A stretch of 64,000 nt of DNA, taken from NCBI GenBank assembly GCA_964369415.1, contig CAYJFP010000002.1, forward strand, positions 62,001 through 126,000. Direction: 5' to 3'. The notes under the pieces were generated by a model, which saw nothing but the letters and a program-made list of their open reading frames with translations, was not told the origin of the DNA and did not search any database. Each line of letters opens with the position of its first letter. Position 1 is the first letter of the stretch. Below, in pieces: positions 34,253 through 43,345 of this stretch. The position numbers were made by a program, and so were the translations under genes. The DNA comes from SIG603 sp964369415 (lineage in GTDB: Bacteria; Bacillota; Clostridia; Oscillospirales; Acutalibacteraceae).

Positions 34253-35177
34253 ATACTTCTCCTTCTGTAGATATACTATATTTTCCGTTTGCGTTTGTCG
34301 CAATTATTATATCACTGACTAAATCTGTTCTATAATAGTCAATTTTCATGTCATCAAGCATTTTAAGAACTTGTGCCGCTGGCAAATTGTACTCATTATG
34401 ACCTACTGAAATTACTGCCGTTTGCGGTGAGGATTTTGTTAAAAACTCTTCACTTGTTGCATCTAAACTACCATGATGCGATACCTTTAATACTTCACAA
34501 TTAATGTCATATGTACTGTCTAAAATATCGCTTATCGACTGTTTTTCGGCATCTCCCATAAAAAGTACATCAAAATCATGATAAATCATTTTAAATACTA
34601 ACGACATATCATTGCTATTATCATACTCATTAATCGGTGCAATAAATTCAAAAACTAAATCTGCAAATTGAAGCCTATCTCCATTTGAAAGCTCAATTAT
34701 TTCTCTTTCTTTTCCTTCAAACAAAGAAAAAATTCTTTCAAACTGCGAGCTTTCTTTTTCCAATCCGTTGGTGTAAACTGCTGAGATATCAACTTTTTTA
34801 ATAAGCTCAAACAATCCAGCAAAGTGGTCTTCATCCGGATGAGTTATAATAACGGCATCAAGCCTTGTAATACCTCTTCTAAGAACATAAGTTAGGACAT
34901 GTTCAGAGTAAATCATGCTTCCACCGTCTATAAAAATATTATTTTCCTCGGATTCAACTAGAACCGCATCGCCGTTTCCGACATCTAAAAAATGCACTGT
35001 TAATTCATGACTATCCGCTATGCTGTCTCTTGCTTCTACCCCAACTGCTTCAGATACTGATCTGATTAAATTTTGCCCATCAGTGCTGATAGCAAGAATT
35101 AATAAAATTGAACAAACAGCATAGATTGTAATTTTTATTTCTCTATTCTTCAGTAGTCTCAGTAGTTTTTTCTTCAT
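34233..35177 (-). CDS. ComEC-like metallo-beta-lactamase-fold protein
   Basis: A protein of about 314 residues with one N-terminal membrane segment and an external MBL-fold domain. Signatures: VHFLDVGNGDAVLVE near 62, IDGGS, ITHPDEDHFAGL near 112, GDAEKQ, and SHHGSLDATS near 230. It is a paralogue of 16800-17711, sharing order and motifs. The start is uncertain: ATG 35177 lies inside the end of ftsK without a clear ribosome-binding site; a TTG eight codons earlier is the alternative. It is coupled to the DUF3006 gene after it. Confidence 0.78.
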   Translation of the reverse strand: MKKKLLRLLKNREIKITIYAVCSILLILAISTDGQNLIRSVSEAVGVEARDSIADSHELTVHFLDVGNGDAVLVESEENNIFIDGGSMIYSEHVLTYVLRRGITRLDAVIITHPDEDHFAGLFELIKKVDISAVYTNGLEKESSQFERIFSLFEGKEREIIELSNGDRLQFADLVFEFIAPINEYDNSNDMSLVFKMIYHDFDVLFMGDAEKQSISDILDSTYDINCEVLKVSHHGSLDATSEEFLTKSSPQTAVISVGHNEYNLPAAQVLKMLDDMKIDYYRTDLVSDIIIATNANGKYSISTEGEVYEKTYN

Positions 35178-37818
35178 CAGGCTTTTGCATATTCCTTTCA
35201 AGCCACTGTTGATGTGACATCAGAACTTGCCTTGGTTTCGAGCCTTCATGAGGCCCTACAATCCCCATTCTCTCCATCTCATCGACAAGTCTTCCCGCCC
35301 TTGCATATCCAAGTCTAAGGCGTCTTTGAAGAAGCGATGTAGAGGCCTGTCCTGCCTCTATAACACATTTAATGGCTTCATTCATCATTGGATCCATATC
35401 GTTTTGATTAATATCTTCTTTATCATTTTTCGGTGGTTCAATAGCGTTTCTTTCAATGTCTTCCATGATTTTATCGTCATATTCAATCGTTCTACTTTTC
35501 TTGACAAAATTTACTACGTTTTCTATTTCAGATTCATGGACAAAGCAGCCTTGAATTCTGGTAGGTTTAGGCGTTCCAACTGGTGAAAACAGCATATCAC
35601 CTTGTCCAAGTAATCCTTCGGCTCCTGTACTGTCTAAAATAGTCCTAGAATCTATCGCAGATGAAACCGCAAAGGCAATTCGGCTTGGAATATTTGCCTT
35701 AATAAGTCCTGTAACAACATCAACCGTCGGTCTTTGTGTCGCAACAACTAGGTGCATCCCAGCCGCTCTAGCCATTTGAGCAAGACGACAAATTGAATCT
35801 TCAACTTCATTCGGCGCCGCCATCATAAGGTCGGCAAGCTCGTCAATGATAATAACAATTTGAGGCATTTTAAGCATCGGTTGCCCGTTTTCATCTTCGT
35901 AATTATTCAGTTTTGCTAAGTTGTTGTAACCCGCTAAATCTTTAACATTAAATTCGGCAAACATCTTATATCTGTTAAGCATTTCGGTAACCGCCCACGC
36001 AAGTGCACCAGCTGCTTTTCTTGGGTCCGTAACAACTGGAACGAGCAAATGAGGTATTCCGTTATAAATTCCCAGTTCAACCACTTTTGGATCTATCATC
36101 AAGAATCTAACGTCATCAGGACTTGACTTGTACATCAAGCTTACAATAAGTGAATTGATACAAACCGACTTACCAGAACCTGTCGTACCCGCAATTAGCA
36201 TATGTGGCATTTTGGCAAGATCGGCAACTTTTACCTGACCTGCTATGTCACGGCCTAGCATGACAGTTAGCTTGCTTTTAGCGGTTGCAAAGGCATTTGA
36301 TTCTATCAAGTCTCTCATTCGAACTACAGATTTATTCTTATTTGGAATTTCAATGCCGACAGCAGCTTTTCCTGGAATCGGTGCTTCTATTCTAACTGCA
36401 AGTGCAGCTAAATTAAGCTCTAAATCTTTTGCAAGATTGGTTATCTTACTAACTTTAACTCCAGCTGCTGGTTGCAGTTCGTATCTTGTTACCGATGGTC
36501 CTCTACAAATATCAATAATCTTAGTCTGCACGCCAAAACTCTTTAGTGTCTCTACCAACTTTTGACCATTCTGTTGTAGTTCCTCAGCCTCAATTCCCGA
36601 ATTTACCCTTTCAGACTGTGCCAAAAATGTTAAAGGCGGAAAAACATAGGTGTTCGGCGCATTTTTTGAGTCGTCATAAAGCGCCATTTGCGCTTCGGTT
36701 GCAAGCTCATTTTTTTCATCTTGTTCACGCTTTTTTATAAACTCTTCTGCCGCTTTTGTGGCATTTTCTAGTACATCTTCAGAAGCTTCGACAGGCATAA
36801 CGGTTGAAGAAGTAACCTTAATCGGTTCACTTTTCATCTCGTTTATTCTTTCTCTACCCTTTGTAAATTCTTCTGTCACGCTTTCAGTTTCTTTAAATTC
36901 GACATTTTGAGTAAAGTCACGAATAGGTGGAAACTCTGGCTCTTCTTGTTTTATTTCCTCTTTACGCTCTTGCTTTTTTATCGGTTCTTCTTTTTCTATT
37001 CCAAAAGCTCTGTGTAAGTTACTTAGTTTATCTGATTTTATATTATCGCTTTCCACTCTTTGTTCAGATGTAACAGGGCTGCTTGGAAGCCTATCGGCAT
37101 CTATATCGTAATTTATTCTCTGATTCGCAGTAGTTCTTCTCTCGGTGTTTCTATTTTCGATACTTTCTTTAACCTTGCCTGAAACCGCTTTAACAGGCTT
37201 TGAAAAAGTCTTATAAACACTCATTAATGTTGAACCCGTAAGAATCATAATTGAAACTACTAACAAAATAACCATGATTATTCTGGCTCCAGTAACTCCA
37301 AAAGCTAGCACCATCGGTGAACCGATAAGTCCGCCTATAAGTCCTGCACCTGTTGCCGTTGTACCGGCTGTAAACAGCGTTCCTATAAATTCAAAAAATC
37401 CCAAACCTTCATATATACTCAAATCGCTAAAAGTATATGCAGTTATACATATCATAAAAATTATAGCCACTGACAAGTAAACTCTAAAACCAATCCGCTT
37501 TTGTGGTTTTTCAAGCGCTATAATCACAGCACAGTAAATAAGTAAAACCGGCCAAGCAATCGACCAAATTCCAAAAAATCCAACAACTAAATTATGTAAA
37601 AAAGTCCAAACATTTTCGCCTTCAATAAACACAACTGCCGTTAAAAAAATTCCAACTGCGAATAAAATAATCGCTCTAACTTGATTTTTTCTTGCTAGTT
37701 CTTTAATATCCGCTTCAGTTTCACCTTTAACACTGCCTCTTTTTGCACTTGATTTTTGTGTTTTTGTAGTAATACTCGTTTTCTTGTTACCAGCTGTACT
37801 CTGCTTTTTTTTCTCCAA
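35143..37818 (-). CDS. ftsK: DNA translocase FtsK/SpoIIIE
   Basis: Septal DNA pump. Of about 891 residues, four membrane segments lie in roughly 50-190, then a long charged linker (about 190-390) rich in Glu and Lys, then the motor with Walker A GTTGSGKSVC near 545 and the Walker B IIIIDELADLMM near 660, and a C-terminal winged-helix gamma domain (SLLQRRLRLGYARAG) that reads polar DNA motifs. The start is TTG 37818, five to six bases after GGAGGGG; a GTG ten codons earlier overlaps that site. It follows tepA, the usual Firmicute order, and could be the sporulation pump SpoIIIE. Confidence 0.94.
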   Translation of the reverse strand: MEKKKQSTAGNKKTSITTKTQKSSAKRGSVKGETEADIKELARKNQVRAIILFAVGIFLTAVVFIEGENVWTFLHNLVVGFFGIWSIAWPVLLIYCAVIIALEKPQKRIGFRVYLSVAIIFMICITAYTFSDLSIYEGLGFFEFIGTLFTAGTTATGAGLIGGLIGSPMVLAFGVTGARIIMVILLVVSIMILTGSTLMSVYKTFSKPVKAVSGKVKESIENRNTERRTTANQRINYDIDADRLPSSPVTSEQRVESDNIKSDKLSNLHRAFGIEKEEPIKKQERKEEIKQEEPEFPPIRDFTQNVEFKETESVTEEFTKGRERINEMKSEPIKVTSSTVMPVEASEDVLENATKAAEEFIKKREQDEKNELATEAQMALYDDSKNAPNTYVFPPLTFLAQSERVNSGIEAEELQQNGQKLVETLKSFGVQTKIIDICRGPSVTRYELQPAAGVKVSKITNLAKDLELNLAALAVRIEAPIPGKAAVGIEIPNKNKSVVRMRDLIESNAFATAKSKLTVMLGRDIAGQVKVADLAKMPHMLIAGTTGSGKSVCINSLIVSLMYKSSPDDVRFLMIDPKVVELGIYNGIPHLLVPVVTDPRKAAGALAWAVTEMLNRYKMFAEFNVKDLAGYNNLAKLNNYEDENGQPMLKMPQIVIIIDELADLMMAAPNEVEDSICRLAQMARAAGMHLVVATQRPTVDVVTGLIKANIPSRIAFAVSSAIDSRTILDSTGAEGLLGQGDMLFSPVGTPKPTRIQGCFVHESEIENVVNFVKKSRTIEYDDKIMEDIERNAIEPPKNDKEDINQNDMDPMMNEAIKCVIEAGQASTSLLQRRLRLGYARAGRLVDEMERMGIVGPHEGSKPRQVLMSHQQWLERNMQKPDEEKTTETTEE

Positions 37819-37843
37819 AATATCCCCTCCGTTTATGTAAAGT

Positions 37844-37860
37844 CCCACTTAAAAAGTGGG
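37844..37860 (-). repeat. Intercistronic hairpin before ftsK
   Basis: CCCACTT-TTT-AAGTGGG on the minus strand, between tepA and ftsK. It has no downstream T-run, so termination would be weak; it may set relative levels of the two genes. Confidence 0.5.
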
Positions 37861-37866
37861 AAAAAA

Positions 37867-38640
37867 TTATTTTTTCCTTGAATTAGTTTTTGTCGCTCTA
37901 GTTTTTGGCTTTGTTTCTTTATTTTTTTCACTAATTAAACAAACAAGACAGTCAATCGCATCTGATAAATTACCAATAGAATCAATTAGCCCACAACTAA
38001 CGGCATCTTCACCGTCTAAAAGCGTGCCTACATCCGTTACAAGCTCTTCAGTATTCATTGCAAGCTTCATGAATTTACTTTCGCTTATTGCCGAATTTTC
38101 TGTGACAAATCTTGTTATTCTGTCCTGAACTTTTTGAAAGTACTCAAGCGTTTGTGGAACTCCGAGCATAAGCCCGTTAAGCCTAACAGGATGAATAGTC
38201 ATAGACGCCGACTTTGCAATAAAAGATTTTTTAGCAGACACCGCAAGTGGAACACCTATAGAATGTCCTCCGCCTAAAACCAAAGAAACAGTAGGTTTTT
38301 TCATTCCCGCTACAAGTTCTGCAATAGCTAAACCGGCCTCGACATCTCCTCCGACAGTATTTAAAATTATCATCATACCATCAATAGAGTCATCCTCTTC
38401 AACCGCTACAATTTGAGGAATTACATGCTCATACTTTGTTGACTTATTTTGTGACGGCAATATATAATGCCCCTCAACTTGTCCGATTATCGTAAGACAA
38501 AATATCGTATGATTTCCTTTTTTAACAAGTACACTACCGTCTTGAAGCTGAAACGAGCCTTGATTTTCACTTTGCTCTTCATTTGCATTTTCTTCACTTT
38601 CATCATTAGAAAATTTATTTGATTCTTTTTTAGAATTCAT
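37867..38640 (-). CDS. tepA: ClpP-like protease TepA
   Basis: A ClpP/crotonase-fold serine protease of the TepA (YmfB) type, linked in Bacillus to degrading signal peptides and spore proteins. The 257-residue protein has an acidic, low-complexity N-terminus (1-30), the ClpP-like domain about 45-235 with NTVGGDVEAG near 94-103, the catalytic Ser127 in GGGHSIGVPLA and His150 in TIHPVR, and a basic tail. ATG 38640 is favoured over an upstream start because GAGGTGATATT precedes it. It lies directly upstream of ftsK and has a consensus promoter. Confidence 0.87.
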   Translation of the reverse strand: MNSKKESNKFSNDESEENANEEQSENQGSFQLQDGSVLVKKGNHTIFCLTIIGQVEGHYILPSQNKSTKYEHVIPQIVAVEEDDSIDGMMIILNTVGGDVEAGLAIAELVAGMKKPTVSLVLGGGHSIGVPLAVSAKKSFIAKSASMTIHPVRLNGLMLGVPQTLEYFQKVQDRITRFVTENSAISESKFMKLAMNTEELVTDVGTLLDGEDAVSCGLIDSIGNLSDAIDCLVCLISEKNKETKPKTRATKTNSRKK

Positions 38641-38700
38641 AATATCACCTCTCTGATAATATTTTACCAAAAAAGTAATATTTTATTAAAAATATAAAAT

Positions 38701-38729
38701 ATTATATCATTATTTCTTAATTACTTCAA
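38701..38729 (-). promoter_or_regulatory. Promoter of tepA-ftsK
   Basis: Minus-strand TTGAAG (38729-38724) and TATAAT (38706-38701) with 17 bases between, and TGA before the -10. Confidence 0.75.
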
Positions 38730-38798
38730 GTCTAAGAGAGCTGATTTATTTCTTTTAGCATTAAAATCGTGTCCAAATAGTAAATTATAGTTAAAATT

Positions 38799-38830
38799 AC
38801 ATTGACAAAAAACCGACAATGTAAGATAAT
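38799..38830 (+). promoter_or_regulatory. Promoter of the aconitase operon with inverted repeat
   Basis: TTGACA (38802-38807) and GATAAT (38825-38830) with 17 bases between. ACATTG (38799-38804) and CAATGT (38817-38822) form an inverted repeat across the -35 and spacer, a possible operator. It does not match the Rex half-site TTGTTAA closely. Confidence 0.75.
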
Positions 38831-38865
38831 AGAGTGTAAGTATTTTTTAGTAAAGGGTGATTTTT

Positions 38866-40797
38866 ATGGCTTATACTATCGGCGAAAAGCTAATATCATC
38901 TCACTTAGTTTTAGGTGAAATGATAAAAGGAGAAGAAATAGGACTTAGAATTGACCAAACGCTCACTCAAGATGCGACAGGCACCATGGCCTATCTTGAA
39001 TTTGAAGCAATGGGAATTCCAAGAGTGAAAACAGAAAAAAGTGTTGCATACATAGACCACAACACACTACAAACAGGTTTTGAAAATGCAGACGACCACA
39101 GATATATTCAATCCGTAGCTAAAAAGCACGGTTTGTTCTTTTCACGTCCTGGTAATGGAATCTGTCATCAAGTACATCTTGAAAGATTCGGAATACCAGG
39201 CAAAACACTTATAGGCTCTGACAGCCATACTCCAACAGGCGGCGGTATCGGAATGCTTTCTTTTGGAGCTGGCGGACTTGACGTAGCGGTTGCAATGGGC
39301 GGCGGTGCTTATAATATCACTATGCCAAAAATGACAAGAATCAACTTATCCGGAGAGCTTAAACCTTGGGTTTCTGCTAAAGATGTTATTCTTGAAGTTC
39401 TAAGAATTTTAGGCGTTAAAGGCGGAGTTGGAAAAATTATCGAGTACGGCGGTGAAGGCGTTAAAACTTTATCTGTTCCAGAAAGAGCAACTATAACAAA
39501 CATGGGTACTGAACTTGGAGCTACAACATCAGTTTTCCCATCGGATGAAATCACAAAAGAATTTTTAAAGGCACAGGACAGAGAAAACGACTGGTGCGAG
39601 ATTAAAGCCGACGACGATGCGGTTTATGATGAAGTAATCGAAATCAACTTAAGCGAGTTAGTTCCACTTGCGGCATGTCCTCATAGCCCTGACAATATCA
39701 AGTCGATTAAAGAAATCGGTGAAATCAAGATTGACCAAGTTTGTATAGGTTCATGTACTAACTCTTCATACTTTGATTTGATGAAAGTTGCTGCTATATT
39801 AAAGGGTAAAACTGTTCATCCTGATGTAAGTTTAGCAATTTCACCTGGTTCTAAACAAGTTTATAACATGCTTGCTTTAAACGGCGCTTTAGGCGACTTA
39901 ATCGCAGCTGGTGCTAGAATACTTGAATCAACTTGTGGACCTTGTATTGGTATGGGCTTATCACCAAATTCAAACGGAATTTCTTTAAGAACATTTAATA
40001 GAAACTTTGAAGGAAGAAGCGGAACTAAAGACGGACAAGTTTACCTTGTAAGCCCTGAAACAGCTGCAGCATCAGCCATTACAGGTAAATTTACTGACCC
40101 TACTACTTTAGGAGAAGCTGTTCAAATTGCTATGCCTGAAAAATTCCTAATTAATGACAATATGGTTGAACCTCCTATAGCTGAAAATCTTTCAGAAACA
40201 GTAGATATTTTAAGAGGACCTAACATTAAACCTTTCCCTGTTTCAAAGGCTTTAACTAAGACTATCGAAACAACAGCTATATTAAAAGTCGGTGACAATA
40301 TCACAACAGACCATATTATGCCAGCGGGTGCTAAAATTTTACCATATAGATCTAATATACCGTTCCTTTCAAATTTCTGCTTTGCAGTTTGTGATGAAAG
40401 CTTCCCAAGCCGCTGTAAAGAGCAAGGCGGAGGAATCATTGTTGGCGGTACAAACTATGGTCAAGGTTCATCTCGTGAACATGCAGCTTTAGTTCCACTT
40501 TATCTTGGAATTAAAGCGGTTATCGCTAAGTCTTATGCTAGAATACACTGTGCTAACCTTGCAAATGCAGGTATCATTCCATTAAAATTCCTTAACGAAA
40601 GTGATTATGACAGCATCAACGAGGGCGATTCACTTTCCCTTCCAAATATAATTGAAGAAATTCAAAGCGGCGGCGAAATTACACTTGTTAATGCCACAAA
40701 AAATATAACAATTAAAGCTGAAGCTGTACTTAGCGATAGAGAAAGACTGATGGTTATTGCCGGCGGACTTTTAAATTACACAAAAAATAATTCTTAA
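38866..40797 (+). CDS. acnA: Aconitate hydratase
   Basis: Interconverts citrate and isocitrate. The 643-residue protein joins the catalytic domains (with IGSDSHTPTGGG near 122 and iron-sulfur ligands in GSCTNSS near 305 and TCGPCIG near 367-373) to a C-terminal swivel domain (TTDHIMPAGAK near 483 and NYGQGSSREHAA near 537). This is the short aconitase form found in Clostridia and some other anaerobes. ATG 38866 follows AAAGGGTGA. It leads an operon with isocitrate dehydrogenase 18 bases downstream, forming the citrate-to-2-oxoglutarate branch. Citrate synthase is not in the window. Confidence 0.93.
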   Translation: MAYTIGEKLISSHLVLGEMIKGEEIGLRIDQTLTQDATGTMAYLEFEAMGIPRVKTEKSVAYIDHNTLQTGFENADDHRYIQSVAKKHGLFFSRPGNGICHQVHLERFGIPGKTLIGSDSHTPTGGGIGMLSFGAGGLDVAVAMGGGAYNITMPKMTRINLSGELKPWVSAKDVILEVLRILGVKGGVGKIIEYGGEGVKTLSVPERATITNMGTELGATTSVFPSDEITKEFLKAQDRENDWCEIKADDDAVYDEVIEINLSELVPLAACPHSPDNIKSIKEIGEIKIDQVCIGSCTNSSYFDLMKVAAILKGKTVHPDVSLAISPGSKQVYNMLALNGALGDLIAAGARILESTCGPCIGMGLSPNSNGISLRTFNRNFEGRSGTKDGQVYLVSPETAAASAITGKFTDPTTLGEAVQIAMPEKFLINDNMVEPPIAENLSETVDILRGPNIKPFPVSKALTKTIETTAILKVGDNITTDHIMPAGAKILPYRSNIPFLSNFCFAVCDESFPSRCKEQGGGIIVGGTNYGQGSSREHAALVPLYLGIKAVIAKSYARIHCANLANAGIIPLKFLNESDYDSINEGDSLSLPNIIEEIQSGGEITLVNATKNITIKAEAVLSDRERLMVIAGGLLNYTKNNS

Positions 40798-40815
40798 ATT
40801 TTAAAGGAGAACAAA

Positions 40816-42039
40816 ATGGCTGATTTCAAAAAAATTCAAATGACTACACCTATTGTCGAGATGGACGGAGACGAAATGACCAGAATTATCTGGCAAATGA
40901 TTAAAGATATTCTCTTAAATCCTTACATCGACTTAAAAACAGATTACTACGATTTAGGCCTAGAGCATAGAGAAGAAACAAAAGATAAAGTCACTTCCGA
41001 TTCTGCTGAAGCGACTAAAAAATATGGTGTTGCTGTTAAATGCGCTACTATCACACCAAACGCAGATAGAGTTACTGAGTATAATCTAAGCGAAATGTGG
41101 AAATCACCTAACGGAACAATAAGAGCTATTTTAGACGGAACAGTCTTTAGAACTCCTATTATTGTTGATGGTATAGTTCCATATCTTCCAAATTGGACAA
41201 AACCTATAACTATCGCCCGTCATGCTTACGGTGATATATATAAGAATTCAGAAATAAAAATTGACGGCCCTTGCAAAGCTGAACTTATCGTTACAGATAA
41301 AGATGGAAACGAAACAAGACAATTAATCCATGAATTTAAAGGCAGCGGTGTTCTTCAAGGTGTTCATAATACTGATGAAAGCATCAGCAGTTTTGCCCGT
41401 TCTTGCTTTAACTATGCTCTTGATGTAAAACAAGACTTATGGTTTGCTACTAAAGATACTATTTCAAAAACTTATGATCATAGATTCAAAGATATTTTTG
41501 CAGAAATATTTGAAAATGAGTACAAGGAAAAATTTGATACCGCTGGAATTGAATATTTCTACACCCTAATCGACGATGCTATTGCCCGTGTTGTAAGATC
41601 TGACGGCGGATACATTTGGGCTTGCAAAAACTACGATGGCGACGTTATGAGCGACATGATAGCTACAGCTTACGGTAGTTTAGGCCTTATGACTTCTGTT
41701 TTGGTTTCTCCAGAAGGTGTTTATGAGTACGAAGCTGCACACGGAACCGTTACTCGTCACTATTACAATCACCTTAAAGGCGAAAAGACTTCTACTAATC
41801 CTATTGCTACAATTTTTGCATGGAGCGGTGGTCTTAGAAAAAGAGGCGAGCTTGATAATATTCCTGCTCTTTGTGATTTTGCAGATAAACTTGAAAAAGC
41901 TTCTATCATGACAATGGAACAAGGTACAATGGATAAGAACCTTGCAATTTTATCTAAGCTTGAAAACAAAAACGCAGTTACTACAGAAGAATTTTTACAT
42001 GCCATTGATAAAAATTTAAAAGAGCTATTTAAGAACTAA
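40816..42039 (+). CDS. icd: Isocitrate dehydrogenase (NADP), eukaryote-like type II
   Basis: Oxidatively decarboxylates isocitrate to 2-oxoglutarate. The 407-residue length and the sequence style (IVEMDGDEMTRIIWQMIK at the start, KSPNGTIRAILDGTVFR near 93, and YEYEAAHGTVTRHY near 299) belong to the homodimeric subfamily shared with eukaryotes, not the E. coli type. HGTVTRHY carries the residues that usually select NADP. It follows aconitase with AAAGGAG before the ATG. It would supply 2-oxoglutarate for glutamate and ammonia assimilation. Confidence 0.95.
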   Translation: MADFKKIQMTTPIVEMDGDEMTRIIWQMIKDILLNPYIDLKTDYYDLGLEHREETKDKVTSDSAEATKKYGVAVKCATITPNADRVTEYNLSEMWKSPNGTIRAILDGTVFRTPIIVDGIVPYLPNWTKPITIARHAYGDIYKNSEIKIDGPCKAELIVTDKDGNETRQLIHEFKGSGVLQGVHNTDESISSFARSCFNYALDVKQDLWFATKDTISKTYDHRFKDIFAEIFENEYKEKFDTAGIEYFYTLIDDAIARVVRSDGGYIWACKNYDGDVMSDMIATAYGSLGLMTSVLVSPEGVYEYEAAHGTVTRHYYNHLKGEKTSTNPIATIFAWSGGLRKRGELDNIPALCDFADKLEKASIMTMEQGTMDKNLAILSKLENKNAVTTEEFLHAIDKNLKELFKN

Positions 42040-42106
42040 ATTTTATTAATACGGAAAGGCATGCTTACCGTGCATTTTGTTCGGCAAACATGACATGGTG
42101 CTAATC

Positions 42107-42733
42107 ATGTATGATGATAAAAAAGTTATACCTTCTGCTGTTATTAGAAGAATGGCTAAATATTATAGATATCTGTGCCAGTTTGAGAAAAATGGTATCT
42201 TAAAAATTTCTTCTCAATCTTTTGCTGATACTCTAGGAATTACAGCATCTCAAGTTAGACAAGATTTTGGATACTTTGGCGGTTTTGGACATAGAGGTTA
42301 TGGCTATGTGGTAAGTGACTTGAAGCTTAAAATTCAAGAAATTTTAACTATTCCAAATGTAAAGAAATGTATACTCATAGGATGTGGTAGCTTAGGCACT
42401 GCCCTACTTTCTATTGATTATGAGAAGCTTGGATTTGATGTTATAGGTGTTTTTGACAGTAATCCTAGTCTTGAAAATACCGTTATAAGAGGACATACAG
42501 TTATAAATTCAGTTAAACTTTCTGAATTTTGCGAAGAAAATGAACCTTTAGTAGCTTTTATTTGTATACCAACTACGGCTGTAGAAGATACTGTTAAAGT
42601 ATTATATAATTCTGGAATTAGATTTTTTTGGAATTTTAGCCATTACAATATTATGTCACTTTTCAATGATGTGACAGTTGAGAATGTCCACCTCAATGAC
42701 AGTCTTATGACGCTTGGTTTTCTTACAAAATAA
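42107..42733 (+). CDS. rex: Redox-sensing repressor Rex
   Basis: NADH-responsive transcription factor that controls fermentation and respiration genes. The 208-residue protein has an N-terminal winged helix (VIPSAVIRRMAKYYRYL and SQVRQDFGYFGGFGHRGYGY) and a Rossmann domain with GCGSLGTAL near 86-94 binding NADH. The ATG at 42107 gives the family's normal opening; upstream in-frame starts (TTG 42077, ATG 42095) would add residues not seen in Rex. It is 67 bases after icd, apparently in the same operon, which places redox control next to the 2-oxoglutarate branch. Confidence 0.95.
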   Translation: MYDDKKVIPSAVIRRMAKYYRYLCQFEKNGILKISSQSFADTLGITASQVRQDFGYFGGFGHRGYGYVVSDLKLKIQEILTIPNVKKCILIGCGSLGTALLSIDYEKLGFDVIGVFDSNPSLENTVIRGHTVINSVKLSEFCEENEPLVAFICIPTTAVEDTVKVLYNSGIRFFWNFSHYNIMSLFNDVTVENVHLNDSLMTLGFLTK

Positions 42734-42739
42734 TTTAAG

Positions 42740-42769
42740 GCGGATAGCCATATATGCTATCCGCTTTTT
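42740..42769 (+). terminator. Terminator after rex
   Basis: A 9-bp stem (GCGGATAGC with GCTATCCGC), 7-base loop, then TTTTTA, immediately after the rex stop and before the GNAT ribosome-binding site. Confidence 0.88.
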
Positions 42770-42782
42770 ATCGGAGATTAAT

Positions 42783-43292
42783 ATGAAAATTCGAAAAGAA
42801 GAGCGTGCAGATTATAATGAAGTTTATAATTTAGTAAAATTAGCATTTGAAAGCGCTGAACATAGTGACGGCAATGAACATAATTTAGTTCAAAAACTTA
42901 GAAAAAGCAATTCATTTGTACCTGAACTTTCTCTTGTCGCAGTAGATGACGGGATAATCACCGGGCATATTATGTATACTAAATTGATACTTGGAAATAG
43001 AACCGAACTTGCTCTTGCCCCTTTATCAGTCCATCCATCATATCAAAAAAAAGGAATCGGCAGTGCTTTAATTAAAGCTTCTCACAACATAGCAAAAGAG
43101 CTAGGATATAATTTTTCTGTAGTTTTGGGAAGTGAACTTTATTACCCTAAATTTGGCTATGTCCCTGCTTCTACCTTTGGGATTAAATCCCCTTTTGAAG
43201 TTCCTGATTTAAATTTTATGGCTTGCAGCCTAAGTGAAAACCCTGAAATTCTAAACGTAACCGCACGGTATGCTAAAGAAATGTTTAAATAA
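42783..43292 (+). CDS. GNAT-family N-acetyltransferase
   Basis: A 169-residue acetyltransferase of the YhbS-like group, using acetyl-CoA on an unknown small molecule or protein. Core motifs are visible: LALAPLSVHPSYQKKGIGSALI near 80-100 (the acetyl-CoA loop is QKKGIGSA) and YPKFGYVPAS near 125. ATG 42783 follows TCGGAG by eight bases. It is separated from rex by a terminator but may be reached by readthrough. Substrate cannot be told. Confidence 0.8.
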   Translation: MKIRKEERADYNEVYNLVKLAFESAEHSDGNEHNLVQKLRKSNSFVPELSLVAVDDGIITGHIMYTKLILGNRTELALAPLSVHPSYQKKGIGSALIKASHNIAKELGYNFSVVLGSELYYPKFGYVPASTFGIKSPFEVPDLNFMACSLSENPEILNVTARYAKEMFK

Positions 43293-43306
43293 ATATATTT
43301 TTTCAC

Positions 43307-43345
43307 AAAAAGACACTATTAGCTTTAAACTAATAGTGTCTTTTT
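43307..43345. terminator. Bidirectional terminator overlapping a small gene's end
   Basis: A 16-bp perfect stem (AAAAAGACACTATTAG) with a 7-base loop between the convergent GNAT gene and the small membrane gene. The right arm lies inside the last codons of the small gene. Confidence 0.85.

Noticed and set aside
42050..42076. Terminator between icd and rex
   Set aside because: The imperfect ACGGAAAG/CTTACCGT hairpin has a mismatch and no T-run; transcription probably continues into rex.
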